Below, piece by piece: positions 14,769 to 28,436 of a stretch of DNA of 64,000 nt. The stretch lies in assembly GCA_032173965.1 (NCBI GenBank), contig CM063283.1, positions 78,432,743-78,496,742 on the forward strand, written 5' to 3'. Source of the stretch: Sitta carolinensis (lineage: Eukaryota; Chordata; Aves; Passeriformes; Sittidae). Position numbers and translations under genes: made by a program. Each line of letters starts with the position of its first letter. The first letter of the stretch is position 1. A model generated the notes under the pieces. It did not search any database. It had not been told where the DNA came from and worked only from the letters and a program-made list of their open reading frames with translations.

Positions 14769-16889
14769 AAAAAAACCCCAAAACCCAAAAAACCCTATTT
14801 GATACCCATTGACCTGATTGCTTATTTCTATATTGCTGAATTCATTTCCTCTGAGATAATTGAGTCAATTGGTTTCTCATTATTTAGCAGATCCAACTTT
14901 GGCATTTTAATTTTAGATATTCAATAATTTCTAGTCTGTCAGCTTCTAACTTTGATGTACATATCTCTTTATTACTGTATTTTAACAATTTCCTTATTAT
15001 TAATTTTGATGTGGTTGATATTTAATCACTAAGAAAGACCTATTACTTGTGAATTGCTATTTTTGAATTATTTTTATAATGTTTTTTATTATTAATACGT
15101 GTACATAACCTGAAATGGAAAATAGATGTACAGATATCATATATAAAATTATGGACAGTTAAACTCAATTTGTTAGAAAGTCAATAAAGCTATTTGGGGG
15201 GGTTTATAGCTAAAGAATAGTCAGATATTTAAAAGTCTATATTAAAATGACATTTAAAAATTATTTTTACTCTTAACACATATTCAGAAATTAAGAGAGG
15301 GACAGGTACTTAAAAGTAAGGGGAGTGACATAAGATATACAATATTTGGTGCATAATTTCAGACATGAATTGATAAGCATATGTAAAAAATTGATGTGAG
15401 AGAGAGAAGGAGTATGAAGAGAAAAACACTGCTACCCCAGAGTGTCCTCATTTTTTAAAATTCTCTATTTTTCTTAAGGAAGTTGTTCTGCTTTTCTTTT
15501 TCCTTTCCATTTCATTGTGGAAACTTTCAGCATCTGTTCAAAAAGTTCTTTGCTTGCAGCAGGTCTAGAATGTGCCCTTTGACACTTTAATCCCCTTTTC
15601 TTCAACGTTGTGGCTGGGATAAAACAGCACTGAAAAGATAGCTTTCAAGGTAACCTTGAGCTAGTGACAGCTCACTAACTTGGGCTCTGAAGATCTCTTT
15701 AGCTGGAGTTATAAGGTGTTGGTGTACTCTGCTTGGGAGCTGTTACATGGTGACCCACAATATAAACATATATTTATTTAAACACTTTGATCAGTCTGTT
15801 TCCAGTGCTTTTGGTGTTATTAGCCAACGTGTGGTCTGGTTACATCCTGATTGCACAGTGATTGATGGGAATGTGCAAATTAATGCTCCTTTACCTTGGT
15901 GTCCTGGAAAAGGAAAACTCTTCTTGTATTTCAGGAAGCAGAATATTTGTGACTTCAGTGTTCTGGAGACTGAGTTTTTTCCTGGCCTGACAAGATCCCA
16001 GGATGAAAGGTGTTAGAGCAGGAATTGCTTACTGGGATTCTGTTTACATGTCTGGCCTTTGTTGCTGAATCACAAGCATTTATTGACTTTATCTGACAAA
16101 CTGATGCTCATGCTTTACCTTTCTGAATGCTAAGATGCTGCTTGTGAATTTAATGCAGGATGTGAGTCTGCTGCTGGTGCCAGAAAGGCAGTGAAAAACA
16201 CATTGGCAGCATGAAAAACTAGAAAATCAAGGAGGTAGTGACAACAGGCCAGGCACAAGTCAAGGCAGCTTCTGGGAAAGGTCAGTCCTGTGCACACAAG
16301 AGGGGGAGAAACCTTGGGCTAATGAACCTGCATAAATTAACTTTTGGCACTCTCTTCCCTCTTGGGACTCTAGACACAGTAACACTAGCAAAATGCAGAC
16401 AGATGCTTCAGCTCATAGTCTCTTCATTATATTAGAAAACGCCTCCAAACAAAAAGCCAAGCAATAACATGAAAAAAAAAGGCAAATAGCAAAATGGGCT
16501 ACTTGGAGTGTGTAAAAGGGAAGAGAACGGCTGCTGAGGAACCCTTTCCTCTGTTTTACTTCTTCATGTGTTGGAAATTTCATCATAGCAAGCCAACTAT
16601 CTTGTCAAAGGCTTTGCTTTGATGCTACCCCCACAAAGACAAGCTCTATGGGCAGTAGATAGGGTTTTTTCTGCCCAAAGAAAACAGAATTCCCAGTCAA
16701 GATCTCCTCCACTGACATTCTCCAGACTTAACAATGTTATATTATAATCAGATCTTTCCCAGAGTCTTCTCAGAGCAATTTCTTCCCTTGCAAAATGCCT
16801 CCTATTTTCCATCTCTCCGATCCAGTAAGGCAGTTGTTGCCTCCCGTGGTGTTCTGCAGATGTCACCTGCAGCAAGTATTACCTAGGCA

Positions 16890-16983
16890 GTAGTACTACT
16901 AGTAGTACCAGTAAGCAGGACCAGTAGTACCAAGTACCTAGAATGGTATGAAATTCATGGAATTTCATGGAATGAAATTCATG
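16890..16983. repeat. Cluster of short palindromes and direct repeats
   Basis: The 16-bp perfect palindrome GTACTACTAGTAGTAC (16893-16908) is followed by further CAGTAGTACC units. Then ATGAAATTC-atg-GAATTTCAT (16948-16968) is a perfect 9-bp stem, and its left arm recurs at about 16972-16983. It looks like local slippage or palindrome expansion. Confidence 0.8.
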
Positions 16984-19900
16984 TCTACAAGGCAGCTCTT
17001 AGAACTTGGAATCTCTGAAGTGTTGGCACTAATTCCAGGAACTGTCCACTCCCTTGCTCTATGCATTCCTGATTTTCTTGGTGAGCAAAAAATACACCAA
17101 ATAACAGGCACTTACAGAGTGTTTTTTTCCTGCATGTTAAGGAACAAGGCAAATTAGAAGTTAAATTTGGCTTCGTGTATTGTGCACTAATAGATTAATT
17201 CTCACCTAGTCCTGGTGGAAGAGACAGCACTCAGTTTGCTGATGTATTTGTAATATTAGTCGTCCCTCAAAATGTGACTCTGTATTTAAAAATTACCTAA
17301 AAACCTTTTAAAGAAAATTTCATGCAGGACAAAAATGCTGATTAAGTGTTTATAAATATTTACTTATTAACATGAAACTCTGCACTGATTTTAGCACTGT
17401 GGTAACACCAAAGAGGGCAGGGTACTTTTGTGGTTATTCTGAACTTCAATTTGTGTGAACATGTGGGAGGCATCACTGAGCTCCAGGTCTTCCACTGTCC
17501 TTGAAGGGCAGGATATGTAAAGTTGATATTTGTGACCCTGTGAACTTCTCCGCACTGACAGACTGTGTCACTGGCAAATTGTCACCAATGGCCCAAGATG
17601 AAATATCTTCCCAAAATTCCTGCTCTCTCTGTGCCTTGCATAGTTTCAAGAATACTGCCTGGGAGAAGGTAAGAACAAGAAATCACAATGTACAGTGAAT
17701 TCAGCATCAGTAAGGCATCAGGCAGGTGTGTGTAATGCAGAGACAGCTTTGGATGGGTTCCTCAGGTCAACTTCCTTTACAGGCCACAGGGAGGAACACG
17801 TATCTCCAGCCTAAACAAGGAAGAAACCAGCACCACTCATCCCAAATATTAAGTTAAGCACAGAATGGACAAACCATATCTGGAAATACACCCTCTAACC
17901 AGGCAGTTGGGATGACTAACTTAGATGTGGACATTGGACATATCAGGTGAGAGGGAATCTCTCTGTATCTGAATCCTCATTTTTCAGAGAAAGTATATTA
18001 TGACAACATTTACTGCTCTAGGTGCTTTTGATCAGTCCCAAAAGTTATTTGCTTCTGGCCCTGTATTTTCTGCTGAGGTAAGCTTACATGTAGCTTTGTT
18101 ATTCTGAGTCTACTTTAAATAGATAAATGTTGCACCATCCCAATGTTGTCCCTTACTGCATTCAAATTTGTCATTTTCCTTGAGGAGAGAACTGAGCATA
18201 CAGTGTAGATTTTCATTTCACTTCTAGATGTGTGTATCAGCAAAAACTTCTTTTATAGAGCATACTTTATGAAGAGTTGAGGGTCATGAAATATGTGATG
18301 GTTTAACATTTCAATGGTAACCATATACCACATTTGCCATCATTATGCTGCTGAAGGAGAAAAAGACAAATTAGTTTACCTACCTACTGTTTATCAGGTA
18401 CCCAAATAACACTGATTACTGCTTTGCTGAGCTACATCTTTAGAGGGAAAAAAAAAGGATTGAAGATTACTGCAACTTCTTAGTTTCTCAAGTCAAGTGA
18501 AATGTGGGTTTGTGGCATGCTACAAGAATATAATGAGAGAAGGCAATATACAACCCTATCAGGAGGTTTAGACCCTTCTGCTACAAAGACATGCATTTTT
18601 TGTAACAATACACCATTCTTTTTGTAATCAAACAGAGGGATCTCAAAAGAATTCAGATGTGTTTCTCAAGCAATGATAAAAAGATCATATGCTCAGTCAA
18701 TTTTTGTTGCGTATAGGATATCAGGACATTTTCAGCCAATAGGAAATAATTTTGTTTCATGCTGTTTATCGCCAGTCCCATGAAATCTGCCAGTCTCTGT
18801 CTCGTTTTTTCCAGGATCAATTATGTGCGGTCTCCAATGCTCAGGTGTCCAGTATTTCCCAGAAGGAAGAAATTTGATGACAAAATGAATAGATCCATCA
18901 TATGCCTGTGCAGCTCACTCTGGTTCCTGCATTATCCTGCACTTAAACAGTGGCCTTGAACTCCTGACAGCATTATGAAGCAATGTTCATCAGTTCTTTG
19001 CTCCAGGCAGCACTTGTTTTGCCAACTTGAATCACCTCAAAGTTAAGTGCCTGAATTCTTTTTCCAGTTAATGAAGAGAAATCGCCACTTTCACAGTGTA
19101 ATTCATCTCTGCTGGATTAGACATGTTGGCTGGCGCTTGCACTCCAACCCCATGTTTCTATGAGATCTCTGGCTAAGTAAAAGTCACCTGTATGAGTGGC
19201 TTCTCTTTAGCCTTTCATAAAGAATATATGTTCACAACAAAAATGAAAGAGAGAAATTCTTTTGCTTCAGTGAGAGAAAAAGATCATCCTTTCCAGTGGT
19301 GGGGAAAAAGATGTATGAAATCTGTATGTGAGAGAAAGGTAGAAGATGGCTAACCTGAAGGAAAAGTGACTATTTCGAAACATATTAGACAGTGAACTTT
19401 GGATCTGCTTTCATTTAATTTAATGGTAGCAATTCTGCGTACTTTGAGGTATGGGATAAAGCCAGACAGCACTGAGAATGAACACATACCCATTAGGAAA
19501 TTAATGATCACTGTGATAGGAATGTTTAGAAGGCTGAAAAATTAGGCCAGCTTTAAATATTAAAACTTAACTTTGCAAAATTAATTGCTTAACATTATAT
19601 TTCTTGATAATGGCTAAATCTTACAGGATATTAATCATCTCTGTTTTGTATACAAACATGTTGGTCCTTTACACTTATCCTGAATTAGCTGTGAGTATGT
19701 AAGATCAAGTAGCTGATGCTGAGTAGTTAGCATCAGCTGTGCCTAAAAGAATCCACACAACAAATGTTAGTTTTTGTCCCAGGGGCTCGTGCATCAAGTT
19801 TCAGATCTCATGGGTAAGAAAGCCAACAAATGACGTAGGTCTGTTCTTTTTAAGCAGCTAATTTGAAGCACTTTTTGATGAGGTTAGGGCACTGTGGTGC

Positions 19901-20489
19901 TGTGTTTGTAACCATGAGATGTGCAGTGAAGCTAAATTAAGATTCTCATTCTTTTTAACTTCTCACCACTGTGAACAGTACAGACTGATCCAGGCCATAG
20001 GAGCTTTATTTGTATCAAAGGCAATGCTTGTAATTTATCTGAGAATGTAAACCTTGGACAGTTCTGACCTCTAAATTCTCTAAATTCCAATGAACAGTAG
20101 CTACAGTACTATTTTATTTCACGATGCATTTATCAGTGGTTATCTTGAACTTTATCCTGCTTTGATTTTATAGAGTTAACAGTTGATGAAATCAGGATAG
20201 CACAGTGCAGGCAGTATTGCTGAAACTTGTGTAATGATTAGCTTGACAACATATCCTTAAAGTGAACGAAAGAAATTTACTCAAAAATTGTTTCTTTTGT
20301 CATGCATCCATGAGAGGATGAAGAAATAAGTAAAGAATTATTTTGTGAAATAAAGCTTCAAATTAATTCTATATTTTCTCTATATATTTTCTAACTGGGG
20401 TCTGAAAACCTGTCTTGAAGCTCAGAGACAGTTCACATGTTCTAACTTTGGGTAGTAAAACTTTAGGTACTCGGTCTAGCTTAAGAAGT

Positions 20490-20536
20490 AGTCTCCCTCT
20501 TAGTCTAAATATAGACTCCCTTTAGAGAGGGAGGCT
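20490..20536. repeat. Nested inverted repeat (potential cruciform)
   Basis: AGTCTCCCTCT (20490-20500) pairs with AGAGGGAGGCT (20526-20536) at 10 of 11 positions. Inside it AGTCTA (20502-20507) pairs with TAGACT (20512-20517). Function unknown. Confidence 0.7.
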
Positions 20537-22191
20537 AGGGAGTGATTGAAAGCAGAAATATAATTTTGAGTGCTCTGAGGCTGCATGCAGAAATACACCT
20601 GTCTTGTGGTATCTTGCCATGGCTTGTTTCCTCAGCAGGAGGGACACTTGGCATGTACAAAAGCAAATCCTGTGGCAGTCAGCAATGCAGGTATCACTGC
20701 CACTGACTGGGGCTCAGGAGTGAAGCTGAACGAGTTTCAACAAAGTGATGATTTTATCTCCCCCTTATGCTTAAAGGGAGCTTAGAAAAACCAGGATTAT
20801 TTGAAATACTGAGTGCTCAAAAACAGGTGGTGGGTAAGCTCTCCACCACGTTCATTGTCAGTCAATGATTTTCCAGAATGACAAGGCAAATGTTTGTACC
20901 ACGTTTGTTTTGCTAGTATCTGATGTTTCATGCATCCCTGTACGAGTTTTAAAAGGAGTGACAATATTTACTGAATGAAACTTGAGCCTTTGCAACCTTT
21001 GCAACCTTTCCTTCTGTTTTTGTAGAGAGCTAGATGGATACAACAAAAGATCCATCTCTGTCTTTTGGAACATTTTGGGGGATGATGTAAACTGCTACAA
21101 TTACTGTGAGATAGAGGTATAGTAGATGAAGGTTTTAGTTCTATCAGTTATAGAGTCTTCTCTCTCATACCAGTAGGTGGTCAAGATTAAATCTGGCATG
21201 CTTTCTCTACATTCATACTGCTACTCAGTTCTCCTTTTCTTGGCAAAAATGTATGTACTAATAGTACAATAAAAGTTAGTCTTTAGCCTTTTTATATTTT
21301 ATTTGAAAGTGAATATATTTTCACAAAATTATTATCAAGTTAAAAGATTTAGTTCTAGATCTTTCTTCTAAGTACTAATATTCATTAGTTCCATAATTGT
21401 CAGCTTCACTACTGTTTAAGGAGGTCTTATTTATTCAGTTTCAGAAAAGTACAGGGCAGAGGAAGGTTTATGGGAAAGGCAACCTTTTGCACTGAGTCAT
21501 ATGCAAACATCTTCCGATCTCTCCTGATATGACATCAGCAAATGTAAGTGCATGGAAGAAGACACACAAGTGGAAGAGTGCCAGAACATGCTAGAGAGAA
21601 AGGAAAGTTTCTGCTTGACTGGGAATTATAATAATCTGAAATGTTTATGTACAGTAGGTCAGCAGTGTGCTGATTCACACATGTACAGTTTGTCCTCTAG
21701 TCTAGGGTGTGTGAATGCGACAATTGATGATTTTGCTTCTTTCAAAATGCCACTACAACATAAAAAAAACCAGTTATTTGCTTTCCTGACATTTAAAAAC
21801 CATAAAAAATGCTACTCACAACTCAGAAACATCTGTTGGGTTCTTGTGTGACGGCAGGCTCTGGAGGCATCCCCTGCCCTTTGTGCTGTGAGACTGTGGC
21901 CAGCCCCTCACACTGAAGTCCCCTGGGGCTTTCCTCTCTGTCCTTTCACAGCAGTCCAGCTCAAATGCCTGGTGTGATCCCTCTGAATGGGATGGAGAAG
22001 GGCACAGAGCCTCCAGGAGCCACAGGTCCCCCTTTTGGTTGGTGGGGACAGCTGTCCAGCAGCCTACCCAGGCTCTCAGAGCTGGTACCAGCCTCAATCC
22101 ATCCTTGCAGGATGGTCACAGTGGCCTTCCTTTCAGATTTCACTCTGAGAGGAACAAGTGGCTTCTCCCTTTTAATAATTGATTTTTTTTT

Positions 22192-22216
22192 GTTTTGTTT
22201 CTTTTTTTTTGTTTTA
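22192..22216. repeat. T-rich low-complexity tract
   Basis: Interrupted T runs with GTTTTG spacers (25 bp) border a GC-richer islet that ends near 22160. Confidence 0.8.
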
Positions 22217-25213
22217 GACACAACAGCAGAAATTTTAAATCTGTTATCTACATTGCATAAATTGATGCTTCTATTTGTTGATGTTTGAGAATTCAACTTA
22301 TATTTACATGCTTAAATGCCTGTTTATATATGAGCAGCATGTTTTTAAAAATTACTAATGTTTTTCAGGTTGACAAAGTACCGTCTTAGTGCCAGTAGTT
22401 GAGTGGTAAAAGTTTTTAGTGGCAGAAGAACAATGGATTTAGACTTGAATAGTTCACGGGAATCATTTTGATGCTTGTTTTTACTTCAATAGTTTTTTTT
22501 TTCATGGGTTCATTTTTACACTATCCATAGGGAAAAAGAGACATGAAAGAAAAGCTAGAATAGAAAAAGACCACAATTAATATTGGACCAACCACTGAAA
22601 AACATCTCTAACCTTCTGGAAATCAAAAATTGTTGCTTCATTAGATAAGAAATTCAGACTAGACATGATGGTTCTTGTGGTGGACAGAGAATTTTAAAGA
22701 TACTTCTTAACAGAACATTTCCAGAGCTGTGAAAAAGTGATTTGAAGAATGTAAGACACAAGCAATATGAACTTCTAGAAATTATTTTGAAATTCTTCAG
22801 TTGGAAATAAAAAATACGCTCATTGTGTCAAAACACAAAGGCAATGCTCCAGATGAAGGACCAGCAGAAAAATCCTCCAGATTTTCAAATGTAACAACTT
22901 TTCCTTGACTACATGGGTAAAATTAGACGATTCTGTGGAAAGAGTTCAAATTGTAGTCAGAAAACATAAGCATAACTCCTATTTTCATCTGAAGGACAAA
23001 GATATTTTTACTCTTGCAATACATAAATTATTCTAATCAATCATTTTAAAAAATAAAATAAAAAAATATAAATTAATTAAATAATTTTGTAATTTTATTT
23101 GCTCATAGTGCTCATGGTGTATTTGAACCACTCTGTAGCTTTAAACTGTTATAGAGCAAAAATTTTTACATGCATTTAAAACTATGTCTTTGAACACTAC
23201 ATTACATTGCACTCGGTATGAAATCTGTGGTGAATTTATTATAGTCAGGTAACTAATTTGGGAGATTATTTTAAAGTATTATTTGGTCTTGTTTCAAGGT
23301 TACAGTGTGAAAAGCTAAACTGGTTTTTAAACAACTCAGTACAATGAACTTGACTTAAAAATGTTCTGTAAGTTTCAAAAGAACTATATATAGCATTGTG
23401 AGTACTGCAGCACAATTCAGGATGATTTATTAGTATCACCAGTTCTAAGGGTTATGGGCAGAAAGATAAAAACTTCAGTACTGACACCTTGAAAGCCTTG
23501 TGACACAAAGACAATTAGCCCTGGAGAAGTTATAAAAAGAAGCGTGGGTCAGGAAAATGCTTTGACAAGAATGCTGCCCAGTCATTTGCTTTTGAAGAAG
23601 GGAGAAAATGTGAGCTTCGAAAATGAGTGTGCTGGCACCTCCTAAGAAAAAAATCACTGTCTCTTCTACCTTAAGTTTACATGCTACAGCCTTACTAACT
23701 ATAGTGGAAGGACAGGGGACGCTTGCAGAAGGAAGAGTAAGCAGTTAAACACTACCAATGGTGTCATTGTCTCTCTTTTTCTTGAAGTCAGAGAGAATGT
23801 TTTGGCAAAGGCAACACACTGACCCTGTGGTTGCTGGGAGTACAAGATCCTGGGCATTCCAGCACAGCTCTGTGTGGGAAATGCACAGTCATCTGCATGG
23901 GGGGCGTGGTAGAGAGGAAAAAAAGCAGTGATGTAAGAAAGCCATAGTATTTGAGTGAGAGCAAGTGATGACAAATTTTCTAACAACTGATGAAACAGAA
24001 ATTTCTTATTGAAAATAAGAACAGTTGAAATTCTTTACCTGGTTATAATATGTTAAAAAAACCCCAAAAGTTTTAATTTTTATATCTTCTCCATCTTGGC
24101 TACTGATTCATTTGATTTCCATTTAAAAAAAACGCACAGACACAAACCTCAAAATATGAGTTGCGATAGAAAAAAAGATGATGAAGTCTTCTATACGTGA
24201 CTTATCTTGGAATAAGTTTAAAGAAAAAAAAGAATTGTGCCTTGTGAAATTATTATAGGGCAAATTAGCAGAAGGAAAGTAGGAAGAATTCCCTTATAGA
24301 GAGGAACTTGTAACATCACCATTCATACCCTGCAGACTATAGACAATATGATAGAAATTATAGTATGTACCTGTGAAAGATAATTTTGCTATCTCAGGGC
24401 AAAAATTTATGTTTTTCAGTGTAAGTGGTCTGATTTTCAGATACCTTTAATATGTGCATGGTGCACGAAATTTCATGATATGTGTTGAATTTCTGCTCAA
24501 TGAAACAAAAGGAAGTGGATATTCAGTATCAGTCAAAACCCAGGTCACTTCTTCAGGCAGGCTTATATATTGATGTGAGCCCTTGATTTCACATATTCAG
24601 ATTTTAAAAATTTGAGTTTACTACATATTTATAAAGCAAATTCTTCATCTAGTGAATAACTTATTTCTGTGCTCCTCAGTGCTTTTTGTTGCTGTTCTAA
24701 GGGAAAACTGTGCCAGCTGCCTCTCTAAGCAGATAAGATTGTGATAAGCTGCAGTAGTTTTAGTAAAGTCTTTCCCACTCCTTTTATAACACACAATAAA
24801 GTATGTTTATATTTTACATTTTTGTTCTTGGGAATTTCCTTACACAGTTCATGGGATAGTTTTATTGGATTGTCACTGGTCAAGGATCATCAATAAATTT
24901 GGCAGAAGAAAATGAAATTATTTCTGTTAATTAACATATGCAAGTTTTCTAGGAATATTGATATGGTAAGGATGCCTTTAAGATGAGAATGTGTCCCTGT
25001 TTTTTTGTACAACAATTGCTTTTTAGGGAGTTTAAGAATGAAAGATATCTGTCTTGCATATGATCAAGAGATTTTGAACAAGCTCAGAGCTTTTGGTGAC
25101 TGATGATAGGCCTTTGGACTCAGACCCACTTCAGCACATCATATTATTGTTTATGTATTGTTTAGGCTAAACTTCAAATCTGCAAGTCTTCAAAGAAAGA
25201 AAAAGGTTAAATT

Positions 25214-25294
25214 AAATTTATATAATGTAAAAATTACTTGTTATTTTAACATAAATGAAATTTACATAATGTAAAAATGGTTGTTATTTTAACA
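25214..25294. repeat. Two-copy tandem duplication, period 44 bp
   Basis: AAATTTATATAATGTAAAAA plus TTACTTGTTATTTTAACA (25214-25251) recurs as AAATTTACATAATGTAAAAA plus TGGTTGTTATTTTAACA (25258-25294) with few differences. This is a local, fairly recent duplication in AT-rich DNA. Confidence 0.85.
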
Positions 25295-26983
25295 ACTTTA
25301 ATTTTGAACATGTATTTTGAAGCAGATAGAGGTTCAGCTTGTTAATATTCTTTAGTCTGCTCCCAGCTCCACACTAGTGCAGACATTTAGGAGTGACTAT
25401 TGATATGTAAGCTCTTCACCTCCCGTCCCCATGGCTTTGCACCAATAACACTGCACCAGTAGCAATTGCATGCATTTATAGCTGAGTTATGAATTTGACT
25501 GAGTACAATGGGGAATGAGAACAGTATTTCTGACAGGCGAGGAATGGAGAGACAAAATTCCCTTGCAAGTGTCTCTATGAGCAATCAGCATCCTCTGGGA
25601 GTTCTGCATTGAGTCCTGACTTGCCATGCTGTCGAGTTAACCAGGTAGAAAATACCTTGAGTGTCAATATATGCCTGTTATAGACATTGGCAGTTCAGGG
25701 ATACTGGGGGACTGGAGTCTCACTGAACGTGCAGGGAGAGCAAAACCTGTCTACTTGTCACCATAAGAAATACAGGACAGAGTAGGTGCTTTTTAAGTCC
25801 CCATTTCTGATTTGTCCAATACAGAATTAAACATATAAACTTTAGTGGATTTGGGGGTATTTACATTTCATTTTAGACAAAAAAAAATATGATAATGATG
25901 TTTGGTAGCAAATGAAATTAAAATATTGATATAAAATAGAATAAATTAGTAACATGAAATAAAAATATTTACAGTATGACTATGTCTCTTATTACAACTT
26001 CCTTGCTCTGACAGCACTGTCAGCACTTGCAGAGTTTCTGTGGCTCAGGCTCATAGTAGAGGGTAAATTGAAGGCATGGAGCCTCTACATTTCAAATATT
26101 CCTAGTTTAATTGCATAAGACTTTCAGTTATTCAGGTAACCACAGGTGGGGGAACCCTTTCCATTGTAAATCTGACACCAGTACTGCAGAAGAAGGCTGC
26201 CTACCAAAGACTTGTCTCACTCCAGACAAATCAGACTGAGTGTGAAATTTCCTAAATCTCACACAGGTGTCACAGCAGAAGCACAGAGTCCTTCATAACC
26301 CAAAAGCTGCTAAACTGTGATAAAGCTTAATTGTGCACTTTTTCTTGAAAGTTAAGAAAAAAGAATTAAGGTGCAGGGAGGTTACTGCTATCTTATGTGC
26401 TGAAATCCATTGGCTTATACAAGCAGTGGGAGAACAAGCTACCCTACCAAATATTTCAGATTCTGAAAAATTATTTATGTCTTGAATCATGCTCCAGCTG
26501 TGTCTCCATGCTTTTTCACTGAAAAAAATCAATAAAATACCTGAGGTACTTGCAGTAGACAAATTCATGTGACTCCTTCCCTAAGAGCTTATGTGTTCAG
26601 TTAATTTTGAGCAGCAAGATAACAGTCATCCCTCTGTCCCTCTAATCACTAAATCCACTGAACTTGCTCCAGTATGTCCTTCTATTTCTTGCAGTGGTAG
26701 CCTCTCAGAAAGAATATAGTATTCTAAATGCAGTTTCAAAAGTACCAAGAAAGTCCTTCCTTAGATCTGTTTTCTGAATTTTATAGCCGGGATACCGATG
26801 GTCTTTGCTGCAGCTGCTAATGCATGTTTCAGAAGTCCATCAGGCCCCTGAAGTCCATTTCTGCAGAGCTGCCTTCTAAATGTGTGCCCTGTAGCCCCTA
26901 CTATCTCATGGAGTTGATACCATGAGATGGTTCTTACTGTGAGATGGTTCCTACCATGAGATGCAGGACTTTGCATTTGCTAG

Positions 26984-28436
26984 TCATAGAATTTCTTCAG
27001 TTGGGATGGGCACATAAGTATCATGAGGTCCAACTCCCTGTTCCTCACAGGACTCCCTAAAGCTAACCCATATGACAAAGAGCATTGCCCAGACTCTCCT
27101 TGATCTCTGACAGGCTTGGTGCCATGACCACTTCCCTGGAGAGCCTGCTCCAGTCACCCTCTCAGTGAAGAACCTTTTCCTAATGTCCAGTCTGGACTTC
27201 CCCTGCCTCATCCCATTTCCTCATACCCTACCCCTGGTCAGCAGAGAGCTCAGCACCTGCCTTCCACTGCCCCCCTCGAGGAAGCTGTCGGCTGTGACGA
27301 GGTTCCCCCTCAGCCTTCTCTTCCCCAAGCTGAATGTGCCAAGGGATGTCAGCCACTGCTGGTGAGTCTTGCCCTTGAGGCCTTTCTCCTGCTTGTTTGC
27401 ACACCTCTGGACACTCTCATAATTTGATGTTCTGCTCATGTTGAGGTGCCCCAAACTGAGCACAGGACTCAAGGTGGGGCTGCACTGTGCACTGCACAGT
27501 GGATGCTGTGCCTGATGCACCTCCGAGCACGTCTGACTCTTTTGGCTGCCAGGGAGCTGCTGACTCATATTCAATGTGCTGTCAACCCAAACCTCCAGAT
27601 CTCTTTCCACAGGGCTGCTCCCCAGACTGTCATTCCCCAATTTGTACATGTAACCAAGATTACACCCATCCCAGCTGTAGAATCTGTCACTTGCTCTTGT
27701 GAAATTTCAACGTGTTTGTTGATTGGCCAGCTCTTTATCCAGAGTCTACCCAGGTCTCTCTGTAAGGCCTCTCTACACTCAAGGGAGCTCACACCCACTC
27801 CCAATTCAGTATCATCAGCAAACTTACCTAATTTGCATTCTAGTCCTGAATCCAGATTATTTATAAAAATATAAAAAGTTTTGCTGACAGCCTGTTTCTC
27901 CAGCTTGTCCAGGATCTCTCTGAATAACAATATATTTGGTGTCACCTGTAAACTTATAGAGAGTACACTGCTGCCCACAATGAATGCCCCAGAATTCATC
28001 CCTGATAGAAGTCACTATTAACTGTCTGCTAACTGAAATTTGCACCACTGGTGACAGCTCCTTGAGACCAGCAGTCCAGCCAACTTCCCACCCACATTAT
28101 TGTTCACTCATCCAGCCCATATCTTACCAATTTGGTGATACAGACACTGTCAAAGCCCATGACAAAGTCGAAGTGTGTGGCGTAATCCTGCCCTTTCCCT
28201 CATAACAGTGCCAGTCATTTCATCAAAGGAAAAAAAAGCAGGTTGATCAGGCATGATTTGGCCTTGTTAAATTAATGTTGACTGTTTGTAAGCACCTAAC
28301 TTTTTATATGACTTTGTCCATCCTCTTCCCAGGGCCTGAGGTAAGGCTGACTAGCCTGTAGCTCCTGGACTCTTATCAGTGAAAACTGTAGTAAAAAAAG
28401 GGATTGAGGACCTCATGTTTATTCTTGTTACCTCTC
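26984..28436 (-). mobile_element. CR1 LINE, 5'-truncated and decayed, 3' part of reverse transcriptase ORF and 3' end
   Basis: Read on the minus strand, this segment has the C-terminal half of a CR1 ORF2. It includes INNLDSGLECKLGKFADDTEL, in which FADD (27811-27822) is the reverse-transcriptase catalytic motif, then YKLGNDSLGSSPVERDLEVWVD, NMSQQ, and RLDIRKRFFTERV near the end. The 3' terminus is GAAGAAATTCTATGACTA, a typical CR1 tail, at 26984-27000. The frame changes near 27650 and stops interrupt the reading, so it cannot make a working enzyme. DNA up to 28436 still resembles CR1, as recalled from other avian copies. It was inserted by target-primed retrotransposition and is presumed inert. 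Confidence 0.92.

Larger units (their letters stand above)
1..26983. other. Gene-free region, distal 3' flank of SLC10A2
   Basis: Apart from the short repeats listed separately I find no gene here. The open frames, the longest 155 codons at 10632-11099, have no recognisable domain, are matched by comparable frames on the opposite strand, and do not fit splice-bounded exons of a family I know. Two GC-richer islets stand out: 9830-10030, and 21850-22150. 14440-14720 is rich in TAAT words and could be a conserved non-coding element. No CR1 body is evident; CATATAGAATCATAAATTTC near 11771 is at most a weak CR1-tail resemblance. Confidence 0.6.

Noticed and set aside
14756..14800. Telomere-like CCCAAAACCC text
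   Set aside because: It is irregular A/C-rich low complexity and not (CCCTAA)n repeats.
27446..27874. 142-codon plus-strand open frame
   Set aside because: It is antisense to the CR1 reverse-transcriptase remnant, which explains the sequence fully.
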